DNA of 44,425 nt from Flavobacteriales bacterium (lineage in GTDB: Bacteria > Bacteroidota > Bacteroidia > Flavobacteriales_C > GCA-002722245), in NCBI GenBank assembly GCA_002717515.1, contig PBEC01000023.1, positions 1 to 44,425 on the forward strand. Direction: 5' to 3'. Shown piece by piece: positions 25,052 through 32,797 of this stretch. The notes under the pieces are model-generated. The model was given only the letters and a program-made list of their open reading frames with translations, was not told where the DNA came from and searched no databases. Positions within the stretch are counted from its first letter, which is position 1. Each line of letters opens with the position of its first letter. A program made the translations under genes and the position numbers.

Positions 25052-25927
25052 TTACTTGATAACTACTTTTTGAGTAGTTGATCCTATTTCATTTTTAACG
25101 TTTACAAAGTAAATACCAGCGTTAATGTCAGCAGTAGCAAATGTAGTATTTACAGCTCCAGCTTGCACCAACTGAGAAGAAACAACTTTACCAGTTAAAT
25201 CTGTTAATTCAACTGTTGTTGCTGAAGTTGCATCAAACTTAACATTCAATACATCAGTAGCTGGGTTTGGGAATACATTGAATCCTTCTACAACAACCTC
25301 TTCAGTAGAGTTTGCAGCGTCTCCAAATCTTATAAAATCAACAGATACGGTTCCATCGATGTTATCAAAGTTTACACCGTCAGTTTTACCTAATTCGAAA
25401 GCAACACCTCCGATATTTGATAAATCAACTGCAGCACCACCTCCTGAAGAATCAGCGATATTTTCAAGCGTTACAAACTGCCAATCAGTAGTCACGTCAA
25501 TTTGAAATGACGATGCTGAAAATTTAGAGTAGTCCCAAGATGGAGAGTTTCCTTCCTGAATGTAAACATTAATTTTTACGTTAGAAGATGCTTTGATTCT
25601 GATTTCAGCTTTAGGATTACCGCTGATGTCAACTGCACCTGCTGCTGGAAAACAATCCTGGTCATCTCCTGCAGATAATGTGTAGTATAATGGTCCGTGC
25701 TGTGTATCATGAGTTTTTGCAGAAAAAGTCATGATCCCATCCTCTTGAGAATCATCATAAACCATACTTGTAAAATCGTGACCAGCAGCTCCCTGGAAAG
25801 CTCCTACTGGATCCCACGTTAAAAAACATGGAGTTGATCCGTCCATTTCCTCAACTAAACTTGTTGGGTTTTGTGCAGTTGCAAATAAAGATGCAACAGC
25901 GAAAGTAGATAGTAAAATTTTTTTCAT
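25052..25927 (-). CDS. T9SS-exported protein with carbohydrate-binding-like jelly roll
   Basis: The 291-residue secreted protein has a signal peptide (MKKILLSTFAVASLFATAQ), a beta-sandwich domain at about 75-205, and a type A T9SS C-terminal sorting domain at 218-291 (VFPNPATDVLNVKF, then LTDLTGKVV, AGIYFVNV and a KVVIK end). The sandwich has the spacing of CBM11/galactose-binding-like folds, e.g. TDWQFVTLENI and TVSVDFIRFGD. It would be exported through the type IX system and fixed to the cell surface or released. No catalytic motif is seen. Lying between the nagB/PIG-L fusion and the amino-sugar transporter, it may bind chitin or another GlcNAc glycan. Similar modules end both lipoproteins of the chitinase operon. 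Confidence 0.85.
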   Translation of the reverse strand: MKKILLSTFAVASLFATAQNPTSLVEEMDGSTPCFLTWDPVGAFQGAAGHDFTSMVYDDSQEDGIMTFSAKTHDTQHGPLYYTLSAGDDQDCFPAAGAVDISGNPKAEIRIKASSNVKINVYIQEGNSPSWDYSKFSASSFQIDVTTDWQFVTLENIADSSGGGAAVDLSNIGGVAFELGKTDGVNFDNIDGTVSVDFIRFGDAANSTEEVVVEGFNVFPNPATDVLNVKFDATSATTVELTDLTGKVVSSQLVQAGAVNTTFATADINAGIYFVNVKNEIGSTTQKVVIK

Positions 25928-26002
25928 ATTTCAATATATAGGTTAAACAATGGCTCTAAAATAATTCATTAAATGGGTTCCAACAATTTTTTTAACAACA
26001 AT

Positions 26003-27889
26003 TTAGAACCTTAAACGTTTGAAAGCCTCCGCAGCCTGATATTCCGGTAATCCCAGCTGATTATATAATTCTGCGGTTTTTCTGTTTCTGTCTTCTGCTC
26101 TTTCCCAAAAAGCTCTTGCATCGTCTCCAGGAAATACTCCTCCATTTTTCTGAGACTCGTGTTTAAATATGGCGGACCGCTTTTTAGCGACCTCATCAGG
26201 ACTCAACGGAACTGCCATTTCTATCTCATCAATTGGCCATTCCAACCAGGCACCTCTATACTGCCAAATCCAACAGTCTTCAACCCATTTTTGATTTTCA
26301 TCGATAAGTTCCTGAAATGCTGAACGAAAAATTTCCAAGCATTTTTGATGAGTTCCATGTGGATCGGCTTTATCTCCTGCAACAAAAATTTGATGGGGTT
26401 TTATTTCTAATATCAACTCTTTAACTCTTTTGATGTCCTCATCAGAGATTGGATTTTTTTGTGCTTTACCGGTTTTATAAAAAGGTAAATCCAGGAAGTA
26501 TGCATTGTCATCGTCTACTCCACAAAATCGATAGGCGGATTGAGCTTCTCTTTTTCTAATTAGAGACTTTATTTCTACAACTTCTGGCAAGTCAATGGTT
26601 GAACTGTCTTTCGATTGAAAAAAAGATTTGATTTTTACAGAAAACTCTTCAATTTTATCTTCTTTCAACTCAAAGGTTTTCATAAAATGGCGCATGAAAC
26701 TCAATCGATTAACTACATCTTCATCATGAACTGCCATACTTCCATTGGTCATATATCCAACAGATACTTCGTGACCTTGATCGATCAATCGAATAAAGGT
26801 ACCTCCCATTGAAATCACATCGTCATCAGGATGCGGACTTAACACTAAAGACCTCTTTGGGAATGGGTGTGTTCTCTCTGGTCTTCTTTGACCTCCCGTA
26901 TCGGGTTTTCCTCCTGGCCAACCTGTTATGGTATCTCTCAAATGACGGAAAATATTTAAATTCAGTTCATATGCCGATCCCATTTGAGCAATTAAATCGC
27001 CCATTCCATATTCGTTGTAATCCTCATCCGTTAATTTTAAAACCGCTTTGTTTAATTTTTCACTCAACCAACAAACTGCCTTCAATGTGAGTTGCTCTGT
27101 CCATTCACAATCCCCTACCAACCAAGGTGTTTTAACTCGCTTTAAATCTGTTGCAGCAGGCTCGTCAATTACCATAATGGCCTCTGGGTGGTTTTGTAAA
27201 AATGTGGCTGGAATCAATGAAGACACCCTACTTTCTATTGCTTTGGAGACAATTTTTGCCTTTTTCTCTCCCCAAGCCATGAGGTAGATACTTTTTGCTT
27301 TAAAAATTGTTCCAACACCCATCGTAATAGCTTTTCTTGGAACACTTTCAATGCTTTTAAAATCCTTGGAAGCATCTCTTCTGGTTTTTTTATCAAGTGT
27401 AACTAATCTTGTGTAAGAGCGAGAAGTTGAACCCGGTTCATTGAATCCAATGTGACCTGTTCTTCCTATTCCAAGAATTTGAATGTCAATCCCTCCTAAA
27501 TCATCGATTTTCTTTTCGTAGTCTTTACAATAGGATTGAATTTCATCCATACTAAGGGTGCCTTTTGGTATGTTAATATTTTCACTTGGAATATCTACTT
27601 TACTGAAAAGATGTTCCTCCATAAACCTATGATAGGACTGAATGGCTTGAGGCTCCATTGGATAATATTCATCTAAATTAAATGTGATTACATTGGAAAA
27701 ACTTAATCCATTTTTATGCATTTTTACCAATTCCTTATATAAAGAAATGGGAGATGCACCTGTTGCTAAACCTAGAACTGCAAACTCACCACTCTTTGCC
27801 TTTTCTTCAATTAAATTTTTAATTTGATTGGCAACAAACAGTGTCCCCTCCTTAGCCGATTTAAATACTTTGTTCTGGATTTTTTCCAC
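26003..27889 (-). CDS. glucosamine-6-phosphate deaminase fused to PIG-L deacetylase
   Basis: This is a two-domain enzyme of 628 residues. Residues 1-250 are a NagB deaminase (LGLATGASP, FNLDEYYPM, LGIGRTGHIGFNEPGS). Residues about 345-625 are a PIG-L/LmbE zinc deacetylase with the metal motif PHPDDD (352-357) and a later DPHGTH. Fusions of this type occur in other Bacteroidota. I place the start at GTG 27889, because VEKIQNKVFKSA then aligns exactly with the N-terminus of the adjacent nagB. A GTG at 27931 adds 14 residues but abuts the preceding terminator. The enzyme could couple de-N-acetylation and deamination, standing in for a missing nagA. This coupling is inference. Confidence 0.9.
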   Translation of the reverse strand: MEKIQNKVFKSAKEGTLFVANQIKNLIEEKAKSGEFAVLGLATGASPISLYKELVKMHKNGLSFSNVITFNLDEYYPMEPQAIQSYHRFMEEHLFSKVDIPSENINIPKGTLSMDEIQSYCKDYEKKIDDLGGIDIQILGIGRTGHIGFNEPGSTSRSYTRLVTLDKKTRRDASKDFKSIESVPRKAITMGVGTIFKAKSIYLMAWGEKKAKIVSKAIESRVSSLIPATFLQNHPEAIMVIDEPAATDLKRVKTPWLVGDCEWTEQLTLKAVCWLSEKLNKAVLKLTDEDYNEYGMGDLIAQMGSAYELNLNIFRHLRDTITGWPGGKPDTGGQRRPERTHPFPKRSLVLSPHPDDDVISMGGTFIRLIDQGHEVSVGYMTNGSMAVHDEDVVNRLSFMRHFMKTFELKEDKIEEFSVKIKSFFQSKDSSTIDLPEVVEIKSLIRKREAQSAYRFCGVDDDNAYFLDLPFYKTGKAQKNPISDEDIKRVKELILEIKPHQIFVAGDKADPHGTHQKCLEIFRSAFQELIDENQKWVEDCWIWQYRGAWLEWPIDEIEMAVPLSPDEVAKKRSAIFKHESQKNGGVFPGDDARAFWERAEDRNRKTAELYNQLGLPEYQAAEAFKRLRF

Positions 27890-27931
27890 GATATACAGAA
27901 TTTGATTTAGATTACTTTTTAAATGTATCAC

Positions 27932-27968
27932 AAAAAAAAGAGGCTACCAATACAGTAGCCTCTTTTCT
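27932..27968 (-). terminator. intrinsic terminator of nagB
   Basis: The stem GAGGCTAC/GTAGCCTC (27940-27947, 27955-27962) has a 7-nt loop. Eight A residues at 27932-27939 give a T-run on the minus strand. It separates the two nagB-type genes. Confidence 0.9.
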
Positions 27969-27988
27969 ATTTTTTTATTCCTTACTAC

Positions 27989-28747
27989 TTAAGCCGGAAG
28001 TAATGATGAAGCTTCTGTATCCAATACAAAAACTGTATTTGAATGTTTTTGAAGATATGTAGCCGGAACTTGATCTGTTATATCATTTGTTAATGTATCA
28101 GAAACAATTTGCGCTTTGTTTTCACCATAAGCCATTAAGTAAATACATCTTGCCTTTAATACGGAAGCAACGCCCATCGTAATTGCTTTTGCAGGAACAT
28201 TTTCCACTCCACCAAAACCTGGAGCTGCATCGTCAATTGTGATTTGTGCAAGGGTTACCTGACGAGTTACAGAGTCTAATTCGGAACCAGGTTCATTAAA
28301 TCCAATATGACCTGTTCTTCCTATTCCTAAAATCTGGATATCTAAACCTCCTTCTGCATCAATTTTTGCTTCATAATCCAAACAATGCTGATCGACTTCC
28401 TCCTGAGGCAAATTCCCTAAAGGAATGTTTATGTTTTCAGGTTTAACATCGATATGATTAAACAAATTTTCATGCATGAAGTACCAGTATGAATGTTCTG
28501 AGTTTTTTTCCATTGGATAGTATTCATCCAAATTGAAGGTGACAACATTCGCAAACGACAAACCTTCTTCATTATGCATTCTAATCAATTCTTTATACAT
28601 TTTTACCGGAGTTGAGCCCGTTGCCAATCCAAGAACCGTTTTCTTGCCTTCCGCATTGTTTTTTTCAATTAGTGCTTTAATCTTGTTTGCAACGAACTTG
28701 GATCCGTCTATTGCTGAATCAAAAACTTCTGTTGTATACTTACTCAT
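27989..28747 (-). CDS. nagB: glucosamine-6-phosphate deaminase
   Basis: The 252-residue NagB converts glucosamine-6-phosphate to fructose-6-phosphate and ammonia. Conserved segments are LGLATGSTPVKMY (sugar-phosphate loop), FNLDEYYPME with Asp74 (the E. coli Asp72 base) and GIGRTGHIGFNEPGS with His147 and Glu152 (E. coli His143, Glu148). Thr145 stands where E. coli has Asp141. The length is slightly short of the 266 residues in E. coli, losing the C-terminal tail. It is closely related to the deaminase half of the next gene, so the pair looks like a duplication followed by fusion or loss. A TATCTTTG element at 28788-28795 (minus) should be its promoter, and terminators flank it on both sides. 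Confidence 0.95.
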   Translation of the reverse strand: MSKYTTEVFDSAIDGSKFVANKIKALIEKNNAEGKKTVLGLATGSTPVKMYKELIRMHNEEGLSFANVVTFNLDEYYPMEKNSEHSYWYFMHENLFNHIDVKPENINIPLGNLPQEEVDQHCLDYEAKIDAEGGLDIQILGIGRTGHIGFNEPGSELDSVTRQVTLAQITIDDAAPGFGGVENVPAKAITMGVASVLKARCIYLMAYGENKAQIVSDTLTNDITDQVPATYLQKHSNTVFVLDTEASSLLPA

Positions 28748-28787
28748 ATTGAAAATTTATAGGTTTATTTTTTTGATTTTCTTCGCA

Positions 28788-28795
28788 CAAAGATA
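28788..28795 (-). promoter_or_regulatory. -7 promoter element of nagB
   Basis: TATCTTTG on the minus strand is a perfect TAnnTTTG element 40 bp before the nagB ATG and just after the preceding terminator. The -33 region is not convincing. Confidence 0.5.
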
Positions 28796-28832
28796 CTCAG
28801 AATTTTTTCAATGATTAGCCTATGGGTAAAAG

Positions 28833-28858
28833 AAAAAGGCCCTGTAAAAGGGCCTTTT
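28833..28858 (-). terminator. terminator of the chitinase operon
   Basis: The stem AAAAAGGCCCT / AGGGCCTTTT has a 5-nt loop and reads out into Ts on the minus strand. It closes the five-gene operon that starts with the chitinase. Confidence 0.88.
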
Positions 28859-28878
28859 CTATTTTTTTTATATTGTTT

Positions 28879-29910
28879 TTATTCCGAAAAAAGTGGCGCT
28901 CCAACAGTGATTAAAACAAAATCGTATTTTACTTTTAAATCATTTGAAGGTTCAGGAGCGGCACCCAATTGAAGAACAAAATCTGTAATATTTGCACTCG
29001 GCAAATTATCTCCGGATGTTGTTTTTAAATCGGACATTTTATAGGAAAGTAGTTTCCATCCCGTCCAGTTAATATTTTCCAATCCAAGGTAGCTTTTACC
29101 ATTATTCTTTACTGCAATCTGAGAACCTGTATTAATTGCACCTTCCTCCGCACTTGCAAATATGTTCACATACAAACTGTCTACATTTTGAGTTGGAAGT
29201 AAGTCAGAAAAATTCGTTAATGTAAAACTGTGTGAACCTAAATACCACATTCCATTTTCCCCCGAACCTGACAATTGAGCATACAATCCTCCTGCAGGAG
29301 ATGGCGTGGTATTATAGTACTGAAGTTCCCATACATCAACTCCTCCTCCTTTACCAGACCAACCATCAGATTGATTGATTGGGTCGTAAGTAACGCCGTT
29401 AACTGGGTAAGCTCCATTTTGGTCCCAATCTCTTAGTAAAACTCCAAAATTTGAATCCAATGTACTGAAGTTTTGAGTTCCAGTCAATTGAAATGTTTTC
29501 GATACTGCATCATGACACACAACGGAAAGTTTTACTGTTACCGATCCTTCATCAAATTGCATTTTGGTTCCATCAAATTTATCAGGCTGTCCATACCAGT
29601 ATACGTTAAAGGATTCTCCAGTTCCTGAAAAATTTTTCTCTTGGGTACCGTTTGAAATTTTAAGCGTCCAATCGACTTCTTCTCCAAAATTCGATTTTAT
29701 ATTTAAACCCTCATTGGTTAAATCTAAATTACCTCCGGCATCTTCCAATGACTGAGTCACTCCCGGAGATAATACATTTATAATTAAATCTTCTGAAGTC
29801 AGAGAGAAATCATCAGACGGACAAATATCCGGACCTACTTTTTCTATTGGATTACAACCGTAAAAAAAGGCAAGACATAATCCCAATTGTAATATTTTTG
29901 TGTACTTCAT
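28879..29910 (-). CDS. lipoprotein of chitinase operon, Ig-like plus jelly-roll (paralogue 2)
   Basis: The 343-residue lipoprotein has its signal ending at Cys19 (FFYGCN). SDDF follows at +13 to +16 from the cysteine, the same offset as in the upstream paralogue. Residues about 50-145 look like an Ig/PKD-type sandwich (EEVDWTLKISNG). Residues about 150-340 form a jelly-roll (NWTGWKLLSYKMSDL, NITDFVLQLG, KVKYDFVLITVG) like carbohydrate-binding modules. No catalytic motif is seen. It is the last gene of the operon, starting 2 bp after the upstream stop, so translation is probably coupled. A glycan-binding surface protein, loosely analogous to SusE/F, is the best guess. Confidence 0.8.
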   Translation of the reverse strand: MKYTKILQLGLCLAFFYGCNPIEKVGPDICPSDDFSLTSEDLIINVLSPGVTQSLEDAGGNLDLTNEGLNIKSNFGEEVDWTLKISNGTQEKNFSGTGESFNVYWYGQPDKFDGTKMQFDEGSVTVKLSVVCHDAVSKTFQLTGTQNFSTLDSNFGVLLRDWDQNGAYPVNGVTYDPINQSDGWSGKGGGVDVWELQYYNTTPSPAGGLYAQLSGSGENGMWYLGSHSFTLTNFSDLLPTQNVDSLYVNIFASAEEGAINTGSQIAVKNNGKSYLGLENINWTGWKLLSYKMSDLKTTSGDNLPSANITDFVLQLGAAPEPSNDLKVKYDFVLITVGAPLFSE

Positions 29911-29912
29911 AA

Positions 29913-31070
29913 CTACTGTAGTTTAAATTGTGGTCTACCTCCTTGAGTAAAGGTCAAAAAATCAATGTACGTTTTAACTTCAAGTCCGGCCGTTGGAAAA
30001 GAGAGTAAAGAAGCTTCTATACCGGATATTCTTCCTGGCTCCTTGATTCGGTTTCCGTTACCACCAGTTAAAGGATTGTTTGTCGCACGAAAGGCTGAAT
30101 AGGGTACACTAACCATTTTCCATCCATCCCAGTTGACAATGATATCGTATAACCAGGCATCGCTGATTGCTTTTTGTGCAGAATTCAATGTATTTAATTC
30201 ATCAAGAGCATAATTTCGCAAATCATCTACGTATGGCAGAGAGTCGAAGTCTTCATTCTCGTATATTTTTAATTCTACGGTTGTCCCGGGATAATCGCTA
30301 TCTCCATAAATGAATATATTAAAGTATAAATCATCAGGAGATGTTGTAGAATCGATAGGCATTTTAGATAAATCTGTACAAGCGGCTAACTCAAGAAGTC
30401 GGTCGTGATTCCTCGAACCAATCCACCCATTACTGTTTACGTCCTCACCAGACATCGCAAGCGAATTCGAACCTTCTACCTTATTAGCATCGGTAACAGC
30501 AATTACAACATCGTTATCAACCTGATCGGGTGAAGTTGCCGATAAACCTTGTGTTGGTATGGGATCATCGGAATCAAATTCATCAACAACGAAATGACGA
30601 ACGCCATTAATTGTTTTATTGGTCCAACGGTATTCCCCTTGAAATTTAAGAGAATCTACAACATAAGTGGTATCCAACCCTACAATTTTCAATTCACACT
30701 TCACGTACTCATTTCTTTGGAAAAAATAAACGTTCGATGATCTACCGTATAACCACTCTGCATTATCTTGGGATAGTTTATCGCTTAACCCACTAATTTT
30801 AGCCTCAGAACCTGATCCATAGCCAGTTACAGTGACCGTCCATGATACCTCTTCGTTAAAAGTATTGGTTCCGAAATACGAGGTTTCGTGCAAGTTAAAT
30901 TTCATATTCGGATCCTCATCGTCGTCTTGATAAAAATGAAAATCAACATTTTTATCAAAATCATCACTGGCTCCCTTAAGATTCGGACCCACTTGATCCG
31001 GTCCGCAAGACAATACAATTATACCTAAAAGGGCAAACGAGGAGTTTTTTATTAATTTGTTTAAAATCAT
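29913..31070 (-). CDS. lipoprotein of chitinase operon, Ig-like plus jelly-roll (paralogue 1)
   Basis: The 385-residue lipoprotein has lipobox V-L-S-C with Cys22, and an acidic region (SDDFD at 35-39, then QDDDED). The N-terminal part includes FNEEVSWTVTVTGYGSG, matching EEVDWTLKISNG of its neighbour. The C-terminal jelly-roll shows VNWDGWKMVSVPYSAF, a segment beginning RISGIEASLL, and KTYIDFLTFTQGG. The two lipoproteins therefore share one architecture and probably arose by duplication. I see no SusD-type TPR fold. It lies 15 bp downstream of the second barrel gene. I infer an outer-membrane glycan-binding role next to the two barrels; no activity is established. Confidence 0.8.
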   Translation of the reverse strand: MILNKLIKNSSFALLGIIVLSCGPDQVGPNLKGASDDFDKNVDFHFYQDDDEDPNMKFNLHETSYFGTNTFNEEVSWTVTVTGYGSGSEAKISGLSDKLSQDNAEWLYGRSSNVYFFQRNEYVKCELKIVGLDTTYVVDSLKFQGEYRWTNKTINGVRHFVVDEFDSDDPIPTQGLSATSPDQVDNDVVIAVTDANKVEGSNSLAMSGEDVNSNGWIGSRNHDRLLELAACTDLSKMPIDSTTSPDDLYFNIFIYGDSDYPGTTVELKIYENEDFDSLPYVDDLRNYALDELNTLNSAQKAISDAWLYDIIVNWDGWKMVSVPYSAFRATNNPLTGGNGNRIKEPGRISGIEASLLSFPTAGLEVKTYIDFLTFTQGGRPQFKLQ

Positions 31071-31085
31071 ATCCTAATTATTTTT

Positions 31086-32786
31086 TTAGAATTTACCAGT
31101 GTAGTTAAAAAACAGCTGACTAATATTCATTTGGCTGTCCGTTACAAGGTTGTTAGTAAAAGATGCCATGTTGTAATTCACATTGAAAGATTGAGTCTTT
31201 GAAAACCTGAACCGAAGACCAGCAGAATAAATCAATTCATTCATGTCGACATCGTATTCAATGAAGTTGGTCACAAGGTTAAATCCATCTCGAACAGCAA
31301 TGAATTCGTTACCCACAGCAGAATAGAACTTTAAACCGGCTAAAAGATCAACTCTTTTTAAAATTTCTCCCGAAATACCAAAGTCAACCAGCATATTGGT
31401 TAGAGCAAGTTCAGCTGATCCTCCTCTACTCATATTTTCATACCTTGCTCCCAGGTTGACATCAATAAGACGGTCAACGTTCATAAGGTTGCCTAAATGT
31501 AGGTTTGTTCCTCCATCGATTACCATGAATGTTCTTAAATCTTTACCTCCTTGACCAATCACCTCTGAACCATAATTAATGTTTAATCCTGCATCCAAAG
31601 CTTTGTTAGATGTATCAGTGGCAACACTTAAATCGATAACAAATCGGTTTGGAGTTGCCTCTCCGTAAGGACTGATAGCATTATAAAACTGGTTGTAAGC
31701 CATTAAAGTTGGAGATATAGAATTGTTGTAAACTTCTTCGCTGGTAAATTGATCATAATACAATTGACTTCTGGTCGCTTCACCGGCTAAATTCTCAAAA
31801 AGCATAGGTGTAGCAGTAGGACTATACCTTCTACTTTGTGCTGTTGGAGACATAAAAGAAGCTCCGACCATTCTTACACCTAAACCTAAATCAAGTCCTG
31901 AATTTTTTAAGTTATAATCTACATCGAAATCAACAACCATATCACTGTAGGATTGATTGGTATCGGTAGGATTATACGTATAACTGAACCATGAACCACC
32001 AAATTCAGCGTTCAATTTGAACTGATTATCTCCCAATAATCTCGTATAACCTAAGTCTCCAGTAATTACATTATTGGTGTAATCATACTCTGTTGATCCG
32101 GTTTGAATGTCATACATACCAACATCATTCAATCCCAGTTTTATGTTTTCATCCAAGGCATACTCTATTCTTCCTCCAGAAAGTAATCTGTCCGGGTTTC
32201 CAAGTTCATTGGTTGAGGCAAGTCGTGTGGTAAACGCATATATTCCAATTCCTGATTCTTCACCTAAATTCCAACCGTATTGTCCGGAAGCTCCCTGAAG
32301 TAACCAAGTGTTTCCATCATTGAAGTTTTCATACTCCAATATTTCTCTTCTCTCTGTGAAAATGGTGCTTTCATAACCAGTTCCTGCTAAATCCGCATTG
32401 TATACGGTATATGGAGTAAGTTCAACCCGGATATCTCCCAATTGATATTTTAACCCGTTTACGTTACCTCCCATAGAAAATAACCTGAATTCGAAATTGG
32501 TTTGTGAACCAAATGATGTTCCAAACGGAGATCTTGTTCTGAAAATCGCTTTGGCATTGAATGTTGAATCCAAATCAAGATTTGTTTGCAAATCAAATAA
32601 ATTGTATCCAGATATATTAGCTTTTTGAATCGTTTCGTCATTATCAACTGAAGCTCCACTTAGGTCATTATCAGTAATAATTGATCTTCCAAGTCCGTTT
32701 AAGCTATACTGAGGCCCTTGTGCATTAACACCAATAGTAAATCCTAAAGATAATGCTGATAGTATAATTGATTTTTTATAATTCAT
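31086..32786 (-). CDS. outer-membrane beta-barrel protein of chitinase operon (566 aa)
   Basis: The 566-residue protein has a signal peptide (MNYKKSIILSALSLGFTIGVNAQ). Alternating hydrophobic/polar strands run throughout, and the C-terminus ends in aromatic Phe (FNYTGKF), as expected for a Bam-inserted barrel. There is no TonB box, plug or carboxypeptidase-like domain, so it is not a SusC-type receptor. Strand-rich segments such as DALGLNDVGMYDIQ-like turns and FDVDYNLKNSGLDLGLGVRM recur. No named family is certain; it resembles large Bacteroidota porin-like proteins. It lies 11 bp downstream of the larger barrel, so the two could work together in moving chito-oligosaccharides across the outer membrane. 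That role is inference. Confidence 0.78.
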   Translation of the reverse strand: MNYKKSIILSALSLGFTIGVNAQGPQYSLNGLGRSIITDNDLSGASVDNDETIQKANISGYNLFDLQTNLDLDSTFNAKAIFRTRSPFGTSFGSQTNFEFRLFSMGGNVNGLKYQLGDIRVELTPYTVYNADLAGTGYESTIFTERREILEYENFNDGNTWLLQGASGQYGWNLGEESGIGIYAFTTRLASTNELGNPDRLLSGGRIEYALDENIKLGLNDVGMYDIQTGSTEYDYTNNVITGDLGYTRLLGDNQFKLNAEFGGSWFSYTYNPTDTNQSYSDMVVDFDVDYNLKNSGLDLGLGVRMVGASFMSPTAQSRRYSPTATPMLFENLAGEATRSQLYYDQFTSEEVYNNSISPTLMAYNQFYNAISPYGEATPNRFVIDLSVATDTSNKALDAGLNINYGSEVIGQGGKDLRTFMVIDGGTNLHLGNLMNVDRLIDVNLGARYENMSRGGSAELALTNMLVDFGISGEILKRVDLLAGLKFYSAVGNEFIAVRDGFNLVTNFIEYDVDMNELIYSAGLRFRFSKTQSFNVNYNMASFTNNLVTDSQMNISQLFFNYTGKF

Positions 32787-32797
32787 TTCAATAATTT

